A DNA stretch of 64,000 bases, from contig OY723305.1 of the NCBI GenBank assembly GCA_963210315.1, forward strand, positions 1,550,001 through 1,614,000, written 5' to 3'. The DNA is from Rhynchopus euleeides (lineage: Eukaryota; Euglenozoa; Diplonemea; Diplonemida; Diplonemidae). This document shows, piece by piece, positions 49,356 to 58,154 of the stretch. Made by a program: the position numbers and the translations under genes. Below the pieces are notes generated by a model. The model was given only the letters and a program-made list of their open reading frames with translations. It was not told where the DNA came from and did no database searches. Numbering within the stretch: the first letter of the stretch is position 1; each line of letters opens with the position of its first letter.

Positions 49356-51154
49356 GGACGGCGTGCGTGGCGTACGAGCCCCCAGGCACGCCTTCCCCGC
49401 CGGCGACCCCTCGGCCCAGGCCGCCTCCCACGCCACCGCCACCACTTCCGCCTCCGCCTCCACCGCCGCCACGGCCGCCCCCTCCTCCTCCTCTTCCTCG
49501 GAGGGTCGGCGACGACTCCTACTCGCCGGACGTCAACGCGACGTACGCGAGGGAAGCGCGGGTGACGGTGGAGGGGCGGCATCTTGGCCCGCCCTTGGCG
49601 CGGGGTGGCCCCACGGGGGAGCTGGCCCCCATTTCGACGTCACGTCTGAACCTCGACGCCTTAGAGGCCTTGGATTCCGAGGGGATCCTGTCAGGGGTTA
49701 TCGACGTGATTCGGGACCGGGGCGCTTTCCTGCGGGCCATGCGACCGGGCGTGGATCTGGGCGACAGGCCTCTTTCGCGCGGGACCTCGAGGCACATGCT
49801 GCGGCACTGGGATAACCTCTCGGAGTGGGGGGTGCTGGGGTTGGCTGACGCGCCGAAGGTGGTCCTCCCGGCGTTCACCGTGGAGAAAAAGACCGGGCTG
49901 CTGCGTTTGGTATGCGACGGGCGAAAGCTGAACCGGCTGATGCGGGACCCGCCACCGATGCTCCTCCCGTCGATCCACGAGGTGGTCCGGAGGTTCCTGG
50001 CGGCCGAATTCGTGGTGCAGGCTGACGGGAAGAGCTGGTTCTACCAGTTCCCCCTGGGGGACGGGGTCCGCGACTTCTTCGGGGTGAATCTGGCTGGGGA
50101 GCGGGGCCCGTTTCGGCGCACCTCGCTGCGGGTGATGTGCATGGGCTGGAGCTGGGCGCCGTGCATCGCGCAGAGGGCCTCGCGCGTGCTTCTCCCCCTG
50201 GAGGATGGGCTGTCTTGGGTGGACAACTGGTTTGTGGTTGGAGATAGCCGGGAGGATGCAGCCGAGAGATACACCCGATTCCTCGGCAAGGCCGAGTCGG
50301 TGGGCGCCGAGCTCAACGAGGGTGCGGAGTTCGGCACACCGCAGTCGCGGTTCATCGCCTTGGGGTTGGAATTTGATCTGGAGTCGTCGCCTAAGCGCTT
50401 CAGGTCGGACCCCGATTGGGTGTCGAAATTCCTTGCCTCGGCGGCCGTGGCGGCGGTTCGCGAGAACAGGGCTACTTCCCGGGAGTTCTACAAGGTTTTC
50501 GGCGGTATGATTTGGTTTCTGTTCTCGACGCAGAGGCGTCTCTGCTACTTCCGCGCCTCCCTCGCCTTCCTCAGGAGATCCGCGGCCAAGCTGGTTGCGG
50601 AACCGGAGCAGTGGGACCGCCCTCTCGACATCCCCCCCTCTGTTCTCGCTGATCTTTCTCTGATTTCGGCCGATCTGGGCCAGAATGTATGGGTTGAGGC
50701 AGGGGCTTCGGGGCCCTCGGTCACGGCGTGGTCTGACGCTTCCGACACAGAATGGGCAGCCCTTCTGGAGTTAGACCCCGAGCCGATTGTCCAGGGCTGT
50801 TTTGATGAACCCCTCGCCCACCATATATATGTCAAAGAGCTCTTCGCAGCGCTCCAGGCGACACGCCTCGCAGCCGCTACGCGGCCGGGCTGTGCGTTGG
50901 GGTTGCAGGTGGACAACACGGCAGCGGTGGCAGCAATCAACAAGGGCCACAGCAAGAATTACCTCGCGAATGACTTGTTGTGTGCCTTGTTTGACACCGC
51001 AGACGGTGCGGGCATCTCCGTTTCCGCTCAGTGGGTGCCTACGCATGCACAGCGAGCAGACGAGTTTACCCGAGGCACTGTGGCATCGCCGTGCCCTGTC
51101 CCCCTGGCGCCCCTCCCTGCGAGATATGCGGCGGTTGCAGCCATATCGCGTTAA
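49355..51154 (+). CDS. Reverse transcriptase-RNase H of YR element 2
   Basis: The frame is already open across the recombinase gene, so the true start is not determined; the protein-like part begins near 49355 with a long Pro-rich linker. RT blocks: LRLVCDGRKLNRLM, VVQADGKSWFYQFPL, MCMGWSWAPCIAQRASRVLL and LSWVDNWFVVGD (catalytic box with VDN). RNase H: TAWSDASDTEWAAL (Asp), HHIYVKELFAAL (Glu), LQVDNTAAVAAI (Asp) and a closing THAQRADEFTRG. No methyltransferase is found after it. Neighbouring genes lie in three different frames, as is common in this class. Confidence 0.87.
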   Translation, partial: RTACVAYEPPGTPSPPATPRPRPPPTPPPPLPPPPPPPPRPPPPPPLPRRVGDDSYSPDVNATYAREARVTVEGRHLGPPLARGGPTGELAPISTSRLNLDALEALDSEGILSGVIDVIRDRGAFLRAMRPGVDLGDRPLSRGTSRHMLRHWDNLSEWGVLGLADAPKVVLPAFTVEKKTGLLRLVCDGRKLNRLMRDPPPMLLPSIHEVVRRFLAAEFVVQADGKSWFYQFPLGDGVRDFFGVNLAGERGPFRRTSLRVMCMGWSWAPCIAQRASRVLLPLEDGLSWVDNWFVVGDSREDAAERYTRFLGKAESVGAELNEGAEFGTPQSRFIALGLEFDLESSPKRFRSDPDWVSKFLASAAVAAVRENRATSREFYKVFGGMIWFLFSTQRRLCYFRASLAFLRRSAAKLVAEPEQWDRPLDIPPSVLADLSLISADLGQNVWVEAGASGPSVTAWSDASDTEWAALLELDPEPIVQGCFDEPLAHHIYVKELFAALQATRLAAATRPGCALGLQVDNTAAVAAINKGHSKNYLANDLLCALFDTADGAGISVSAQWVPTHAQRADEFTRGTVASPCPVPLAPLPARYAAVAAISR

Positions 51155-51222
51155 ACATTTCAAGTGTGGTGTACCCTTTCAATCCCTTGTCTTTCTTTCC
51201 GCTACGCGGTCCCTGTGGGTTG

Positions 51223-51300
51223 GGCTGCGTTCAACGAAAAAAGACACTTCTTTCCGGAGTTTAGCTAGCACGATTCAGTTGGGCGATTCATTTGTCTGGT
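51223..51300 (+). repeat. Split direct repeat B1
   Basis: Begins GGCTGCGTTCAACGAAAAAA and ends GGCGATTCATTTGTCTGG, abutting A2. Confidence 0.92.
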
Positions 51301-51444
51301 TTTTGCATACACGTTAAGTGTTCTAAGAAACCAGACATAACCAGAAGACCAACATCATGTTCGTGTTAGCACTTTTCCCTTTTGTCATCACACCCGTGCG
51401 CCAAAACAGGTTAGGCCTTATATTTGGCTGCGTTCAACGAAAAA
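51301..51444 (+). repeat. Split direct repeat A2
   Basis: Second copy of A1, differing at one seen position (TTCGTG for TTTGTG). Confidence 0.92.
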
Positions 51445-51505
51445 AGACACTTCTTTCCGGAGTTTAGCTAGCACGATTCAGTTGGGCGATTCATTTGTCT
51501 GGTTT
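51426..51505 (+). repeat. Split direct repeat B2
   Basis: Second copy of B1, overlapping the end of A2 by the shared core; ends in poly-T at the right border of the element. Confidence 0.92.
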
Positions 51506-53376
51506 TTTTTCCCCCCAGACCAGCAACATAGGCAACTGCTGGTCTCGAGACCAGCTGGACCCCCCAAGCTACATGCCTGTTCACAATCCAGCGGGGCACG
51601 GATTGGCCTTTTTCGCATTTTTTTGGACAACCACTCCGCACGGGAACCGTGTGTCGCATGTGGAGGGTTGAATCCGGCAATGCCCAAATGAGTGTTGGGC
51701 GAGGCAGCCCCTGCTGTTCCGCGTGTGAGAACTGGGCCCCTGTGGGTCTTCGCCATGCTGTGCAGAAACGTGTGTGTTTTGGCGCATTTCCCCTTTGATG
51801 CGCCGAATATATTTTGAAGTGTACCAATCGGCGAAGCGCCCCCTCGTCTTGCCAAATTCCGCTCAGTGCTGTGTGTCAATAATGTGGCCTGCCTTGTTTT
51901 TGCCGGGCTTTGGCAAACATAATATCAACACCAAACAACGAAAAGAGCACAACACTTACTTCCAGTTCAGCTGGTGCCATTCATGTTGATGTGTGTTGTT
52001 GCTCGGTTGTGGTGTCGCTGCTCGCAATGTCAGATCGGCCGATGTACCAAGGGGTGCATCGTAATAACTTTCCATTTGTTCTCAGAGACTATGCACGCTC
52101 GCCACCTTGCTGCAGGATGGCGAGCCATTGTGACCCTGAGCACAGGCAGAAGCAACAAAATGCAGCCCGGTGGCTTCCTTCTTCGCTTCACAACCCCCTG
52201 CCTCAGGAAAGGCCAGCCAATCCTGCAAGGCAGTTGGGGACCAATGCGCCAACTGACTGTGGCCACAGCCCTCGTCGTGTCACGGTGGCACAAGAAATCG
52301 AAGATTCGCCCATCTAACTGCATTCCTTTTTGCCACATTACTTTCGCTGCGCTTCGTCGCTCGAAATTCGGGAGAAGAATAAAGGCGGGATGATCCCGAC
52401 AAAAAAAGCCGACAAGCCAACCAAGATACGGAGCACAACATCGGAAACGTTGCCTGGGGGAGGGTGCCTGCATTCGCCGTGACTGTCGGCAGCACCTCCT
52501 GGCAGGATGGGGGCGGGGAGGGGGGTGCTAGTGACTAGGGGGTGGGTAGGGGGCAGGGGGTAGGGGGGTAGGGGGGTGAGGGGGTGAGGAGCAGTGTAGG
52601 GTAGAGAGAGGGGCCTTTGCGACGGTGCCGAAAACGGTGCGTTTTCGGTCCGTTATTCCTCCGATTTATAGGTGAAAAAATCGCCGAACTTTTGCCGCAA
52701 ATTTTCCAATCGCGAAGACCCCCTAAGGTGCAGAGCTGGCCTCCCTACACTCTTTGGGGTGATTGTGGGTGGTGGTGGCGGTGGTGGTGGTGGTGGTCGT
52801 GATGGTGTTTTCTTAGATTCGTAGTGGATGGTATAAGCGTTCTTCTCCACGATGCATTCATACACCGCATGAGACCTCTTTCATGTCTCGTATTCGTGTT
52901 GGTATTCAGCGCTGGGCTGAACGGCAAAGACTAAAGGGTGCAACACTGCCCATCTCCACCTCCCACCCCCTCTGGTTTTTCCATCCCTTCGACTTTACTG
53001 CCTACCCCCCCCCCCTCTCCCTCCTCCAACATTGCAAGGTGCTGGGAGACTTGCTTTTCCATCCACTCTCGACGATCACACCCCCCTCCCTCCTCCTCCC
53101 CCCTTGCCCTCTCCCAACTAACTATCCAGCATACAAACCCTTCGCCCTTGCCCTCTTTTTCTTTCTTGTCATCTCATAGCTTCCTGTGGTATTGTACGGC
53201 CCCTGTGGCCCGCGTCCTTCCTCATCTGACGGAAGGGGCAAGTGTGCTTTGTGTTGGGCCAGCCACCAGGCATGCCAACTCTCTTGCTTATGGCCTGTGT
53301 CGGGTGTTGTGCGGTGGTGTGGCGTTGGTCCCCAGAAGTTGGAGGCGTATCCTCTGCTGGGGCAATGATGCCAAGG
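51506..53376. other. Gene-free stretch
   Basis: CAACTGCTGGTCTCGAGACC near 51533 forms a small palindrome with TGGTCTCGAGACCA. A G-rich tract at 52505-52600 (GGGGGTAGGGG-type) could form quadruplexes. A GGT microsatellite lies at 52769-52800. The 53027-53083 segment repeats 33147-33200. No convincing protein is seen. Confidence 0.5.
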
Positions 53377-53768
53377 TGTGTGTGTGTGTGTGTGGTTATA
53401 AAGTTTTAAGGCGGTGTCGCCCTGCACGGGCAGTAGCACCTCCCCTTCAGTATCGCACTCCCGAAGGATTCCCCAACACGACGTGACACCGGTTTCGACG
53501 CGTACTCTTTGTACCCCTCCCCCCGGCCGCGTCTCTTCAGCGAAGAACCGGGGATAATCGGACCAGGGCTAGCTAAACCCTGGTGGTGTCACGGGTGGGG
53601 TTGGAGAGGGAGAAAAAGGAAGAAATGAAGTTGCGAAAAAGTCAAACACTGACACGTGAAATCAATAAAAAGGGTGGTATATATCGCCCCCTTGCTGCGA
53701 CGTAGACACTAAATAGTCAGGCCGCTTCAAGAGTCTTGAGGGCTTGTGTGTGTGTGTGTGTGTGTGGT
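53377..53768 (-). repeat. 5'-truncated LINE 3' end (partner of 58155-58532)
   Basis: About 390 bases nearly identical to the 3' untranslated region of the LINE at 58.2-64 kb, in the same orientation. Both carry (CA)n at their minus-strand start and an AACCACACACACAC-type end. Internal ACCAGGG...CCCTGGT can pair. It is most simply a second insertion truncated within the (CA)n tract; a short SINE-like element sharing the LINE tail is the alternative. Confidence 0.8.
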
Positions 53769-54421
53769 GCCTTCGACAGCCGTTGCGAATGCCTCCCCAC
53801 ACACCCCGATCACAGCGTCACGCCATCTGTGAAGCCCTGCTCACAGCACGCCTCGTTCTACAGGCCTGATACTTTCCCTCCCCCCTATCCCCCGCCCATG
53901 GCGCCTGGTGTGCGTAGTGTCACGACAGGATGCTTCGATGTTAAGAAGAACACCCATATGCATCACCTGCCGTGTTTGTGATGTCTTGGCAACCCTGAGG
54001 TGATATAAAGTCGCCGAGATGTGGGTGAACTGTGTCGGTGCTGCTGTGTGAGCTCAACGTTCCCTTCTGCTGACAGCGTGTATGCCACTGCCCTGGCGTA
54101 TCGCACGTCAGGGGGTTGCACCGCTTGTGCCAAGGCAATGTCGTGCCCTTTGTTTCATGGGGCCAAACCTCTATTGTTGGCATGGCTATTTCGAGCCTCC
54201 GTGTCAGGAGAAAATGCTTCACAACAAAAGGAGACGATGAAGACGATGCCCATTTCCCCCCAACTTCATTTCATACCGGAATACAATGATGCCGCTATAT
54301 ATTTGTCCCCCTGTTGAGACCGGGAACCCCATGCGTACCAACTCTGCCGGGTGTGTTATCCGCGAAACGACAAACGCCGGCCATTGTATCGCAATTTATC
54401 TGCACATCCTCTTTTTGAATA
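53769..54421. other. Gene-free stretch
   Basis: No recognisable coding or RNA feature. Confidence 0.4.
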
Positions 54422-54750
54422 CCGTATACGTAAATATTTTGGAACGTAAATATTATGGAACGTAAATATTTTGGAACGCTGGTGGGTTGGCGTTCCAGAT
54501 TTTTTTTGTTCCATAATATTTACAGGGCTTTCTGCGACTCGGGGACTTGGACCAGGTGATCGGACGGCGTACAGAGTCCCTGACGGGACCTACTCGTGCA
54601 CTTTTCGCGCGATTCCTGACGCAAGCCGTCCTCACCACCGAGTCCCCAACTGGCCCTGTAAATATTTTGGAACGTAAATATTATGGAACGGACCGGCCAA
54701 AAATGGGCCCGTTCCATAATATTTACGTTCCATAATATTTACGTATACGG
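54422..54750. mobile_element. MITE with CCGTAT ends and TA flanks, copy 2
   Basis: Left end CCGTATACGTAAATATTTTG, mirrored at the right end (CATAATATTTACGTATACGG), with TA on both sides. GGAACGTAAATATTATGG words are repeated inside each arm. It shares terminal bases and TGGAACG words with the element at 45332 but has a different spacer, so it is a related subfamily. No coding capacity. Confidence 0.8.
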
Positions 54751-55232
54751 TATTTCTTTTGTGTTCAACACCATCAACGAAAATCAGTTCCGTATTGTGT
54801 TGGTTTTTTTCACGATAACAAGAACCATTCATTTCGTCACAGTGAATAAGTATCTGGCAGCCCTTGTTTCACAGTTTCTGGACCCAAGCGGCTTGCACCC
54901 GGTCACCCAGCAAGGAAGAAGATGACCATCACGGAGCGGTGAATGTTCCCAAAACCACATCCACAGGGAATCGAATGACAACCCGCTGCAATTTGAATGA
55001 AGACAGGCTGCACTTTCTACGGCATGGCCGCCACGCCCCACGCCCCACGCCCACCACCCCAACTGTACTTTGAGCCAGTGTGTGTTGTTGAGGGCAGAGT
55101 GCAGATGCACTGGAGCCAACAAGACTCTGTTGGCCGCTTTCGCATGGCTGGTGTTGGTGTATCTCTATCAGGGGTGTCTTGAGCACGACACACGCTTCCT
55201 TGCAGGATCCTAGCTAACCGCCGCAACAAACA
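54751..55232. other. 5' flank of the FKBP gene
   Basis: No protein-like frame. It includes TTGCAGG just before the start (55200-55207), possibly an acceptor for a 5' untranslated exon. Confidence 0.4.
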
Positions 55233-56025
55233 ATGGGTGTGACCAAGGAGGTGGTGAAGGCTGGCGATGGCCAGAACTTCCCGAAGGCCGGTGACCGTCT
55301 GACGATGCACTACACGGGGACCCTTGCGTCGGTATGGCTGTGCCACATTCAGCGATTTTGGTGCCCAGGAGTCGAATGGGACACTCATGCGCTAATGCAA
55401 GGAGTGTGCCGGGGAGCTACACACGGTGGCACACTACTCTGCCTTATGTGTCCATCCTGCAAGCACATATGTCTTACACAAGGGAGCCTCTTTGCGATGA
55501 CTACTGCACGCCACTGCCACCGCCTGTCTGTGCACCCCTCCCAAATCCTTCACAGAACGGCCAGAAGTTCGACTCCAGCGTGGACCGTGGCCAGCCCTTC
55601 CAGTTCCAGATTGGTGTGGGGCAGGTGATCCGCGGGTGGGACGAGGGTGTGATGCAGATGTCTGTTGGTGAGAAGGCGGTGCTGAAGCTGACCTCCGACT
55701 TCGGCTACGGTATGCCCCGCTGTTGAGGCTTCGGGCAATGGCGGTGCTTGCCAACAGAGCAGCCATGATTATGCGGTACACGATGTGACGAATTCAAAAT
55801 TGTCCAAGGCGTCTTTGCAATGCGGGACAGATTAACAATTTTTGCCCATCTCGCCTATTTGTCTTGAGAAGCCGCCGAAGGCTGCCGAGCTAATGTCGGG
55901 TTTATGTGCTCTGCATGCTTACACCCCCGCTCACCACCACCTCCACAGGCGCACGTGGCGCGGGTGGCGTGATCCCGCCCAACGCTGACCTCAACTTCGA
56001 GGTTGAGCTCCTGAAGATCAACTAA
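55233..56025 (+). CDS. FKBP12-type peptidyl-prolyl cis-trans isomerase, three exons
   Basis: Exons are 55233-55331, 55556-55709 and 55949-56025; introns of 224 and 239 bp are GT-AG, phases 0 and 1. The 109-residue product matches FKBP12 in length and order of motifs: VHYTGTL-like [64 protein letters not shown] and a FEVELLKIN end. Pocket residues are kept (Tyr27, Phe38, Asp39, Arg44, Phe48, Val57, Ile58, Trp61, Tyr84, Phe101); the His of the 80s loop is replaced by Ala89. It is a cytosolic foldase that would bind FK506 or rapamycin. Complete and clearly a functioning host gene; the best guide to intron style in this window. Confidence 0.96.
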
Positions 56026-56764
56026 GCTGCTGTGCAGCTGAAGCTTGGGAACGGAAGACGGTAATCCGCACCGTCTAGCTAGACCCTGTTTCCAGCGTAT
56101 CTCTTCTTCGCTATCCCCACACCCCCCACTTTCACTGCAAAGTCGTGCGTTATTTAGTTTCAGTCCTACTCCGGGGTGGTTTGAGAAACCCACACTTCTC
56201 AGACCTGAGCACTTCAACCCTCACCAGACCCCCGGACACTCCGCTCTCTGCACTCACAGCAGAGTTAAAGGGACGGCAGATCCTCTGCTTTTCATATCTG
56301 CCAAGTCTCCCAAACCCGCCCGCCCACCCATCGCAATCGATATTTTTCTACTTGCTGGGCAATCGAAAACGGCACGAGAATAAAAGAAAACGTACTGAGG
56401 GCCTTCGCTCTGTCTAAGTGTGCTACGAGCTGCAGAGCTTCTGTACACTTTTGAGTGAACGCTCTTCACTATTTTTTGAAAAAAAAAGCTGATCCCTGGG
56501 GGCAAACGCTACGGCCGCCCCTATGAGACAGCGATTTGAAACGGTTTCCAAGCAGCATTCTACCCTCTCCCCAAAGCTGTTTATTGAGTGAGAACAGAAT
56601 AATCGGATAACCTGAATGGAGCACGGCGCAGTAATCGGGATGCCTGGTCGGCCGGTTAGAGGGCCAGCCCCCGGATATTGGCAGAGCTGAAAGTCATGAG
56701 GCAGTGACTCCTCCCCCCTCTTCTGCAGCCTCGCCACCACTGCCGCCACAATCGCGACGAAAAT
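56026..56764. other. Spacer between FKBP and Kelch genes
   Basis: Nothing recognisable. An AATAAAAGAAAA word near 56380 and TTTATTGAGTGAG near 56580 are possible polyadenylation-type signals, without further support. Confidence 0.35.
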
Positions 56765-58075
56765 ATGCTTTCTGCCGTACTTGGAGACATGCCGAGGCCC
56801 ACACGTTTTTTCCACAACACACCATACCCACAACAGGCTACACACAACCCTCCCTGCACAATGCTATGCCAGGTTGCCCCAAGCGGGGAGGGCCCAACCC
56901 CGCGCGCTGGACACATGGCTGAATTCGGCAGCGACGGCCACCTCTACTTCTTCGGCGGGCAGGGCACACGCCGCTACAACACACTGCACAGATGGACCGC
57001 CGCAACAGACATGACCTGGGAAGAGGTGCACACCACAGGCACAGAGGCACCGCCACCGCGATGCAAGGGCACGCTGACCCGGGCAGGCGATAACCTCTAC
57101 CTCTTTGGGGGATGGGGCGCCGGGCGGAAGAAGCTGAACGACATATGGCGCATCCGCGTCGGAGAGTGGCGGTGGGACAGGCTGCAGCCCAAGGGGGCCC
57201 CGCCGCCCCCACGCAGCAGCCACGCCGCCACGCTGCTCCCCAACGGGCAGATTTTGGTGTTTGGGGGGATCGGGGACAACAAATACAACGACACGTGGCG
57301 GTACGACATCGCGAAGAACTCATGGCACCCCGTCGACACCGGCAGCCCTGCCCCCGGCAGACGCAGCAGCTACGGAGCGCTCCACCTCCACGCCGGCCAC
57401 CTCTACCTCTTCGGGGGCCTGGGCTGCGGGCAGTTCAACGACATCTGGCGCCTCCGCCTCCCTGAGGCGCTCGGCGGACCACCCGCCGCACCCCGACGGA
57501 GCAGCAGCACCGCTGGCAGCGCGTCCGGCTTCCTCTGGGAAGAGCTGAAGCCCTGCGGGGGCGGCACGCCCCCCCTGAAGCGTGGGAGGCATGTCACAGC
57601 GGTGGTGGGGGGTGTCCTGCACGTTCTCTGTGGGACCAACCTGCGGTGCTGCTTCGCGGACCACCATGCGTTGGACCTGGCGTCCCTGGCATGGTCGCAG
57701 CTCCCGATGCCGAAGGCATTCACCCCGAAGGAGGGATGTGCCTTCGCCACATCGCCCGACGGCACGCTCTACATCCACGGCGGGATGGCCAGCGGCAACA
57801 CCTGGTTCACCTCGATGTGGGCCATGGTGCCCCCCGCAGCGGCGCTCTCGCTTGCTGTGCCTGCGCCGGGTGGGGGTGGTGGTGGTGGTGGTGGTGGTGT
57901 TGGCGATGGCTCGGCAGGTGCCACCCCACGCACCCCGACCTTCCTGATGGAGGACAGCCCGGAGGCGAGTGGCGTGTTCCAGTCGGAGGAGGGGTCGGCG
58001 GATGGGGAGGGGGAGGAGGAGGAGGCAGGGTGCAGTGGTGGTGGTGGTGGTGGTGCCGGGGGCACAGGCGAGTAA
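56765..58075 (+). CDS. Kelch-repeat beta-propeller protein
   Basis: The ATG at 56765 gives 436 residues; the first about 40 look unlike a propeller, so translation could start later (for example Met51) or an upstream exon could join at the CAG|G near 56869. Kelch blades are seen from about 45 to 360, each with a GHL/NLYxFGG strand and a W about 20 residues on: HLYFFGGQG, NLYLFGGWG with LNDIWRI, QILVFGGIG with YNDTWRY, HLYLFGGLG with FNDIWRL, a weaker VLHVLCG and TLYIHGG. The tail holds poly-Gly from a GGT microsatellite (57869-57900) and an acidic stretch. Likely a protein-interaction scaffold; partner unknown. A LINE has landed about 80 bases downstream. Confidence 0.88.
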   Translation: MLSAVLGDMPRPTRFFHNTPYPQQATHNPPCTMLCQVAPSGEGPTPRAGHMAEFGSDGHLYFFGGQGTRRYNTLHRWTAATDMTWEEVHTTGTEAPPPRCKGTLTRAGDNLYLFGGWGAGRKKLNDIWRIRVGEWRWDRLQPKGAPPPPRSSHAATLLPNGQILVFGGIGDNKYNDTWRYDIAKNSWHPVDTGSPAPGRRSSYGALHLHAGHLYLFGGLGCGQFNDIWRLRLPEALGGPPAAPRRSSSTAGSASGFLWEELKPCGGGTPPLKRGRHVTAVVGGVLHVLCGTNLRCCFADHHALDLASLAWSQLPMPKAFTPKEGCAFATSPDGTLYIHGGMASGNTWFTSMWAMVPPAAALSLAVPAPGGGGGGGGGGVGDGSAGATPRTPTFLMEDSPEASGVFQSEEGSADGEGEEEEAGCSGGGGGGAGGTGE

Positions 58076-58154
58076 GGCGGAGTGGCGTGTGTGTGTGAAT
58101 ATCGCATCAAGAGCAAGTGCTCGGTGTGTGTCTACACTAATATAAAAAGATTCA

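Larger units (their letters stand above)
46791..51505 (+). mobile_element. Whole-looking YR retroelement with split direct repeats (Ngaro/PAT-type ends)
   Basis: The ends follow the A1 - genes - B1 - A2 - B2 plan. A1 is 46791-46934, B1 51223-51300, A2 51301-51444 and B2 51426-51505. A1 and A2 share TTTTGCATACACGTTAAGTG onwards for about 140 bases with one change seen; B1 and B2 share GGCTGCGTTCAACGAAAAAA onwards for about 77 bases. A and B overlap by about 18 bases, the short shared core expected of this design. Inside are gag, tyrosine recombinase and RT-RNase H, in that order. It looks complete and, from the near-identical repeats, young. Confidence 0.9.
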
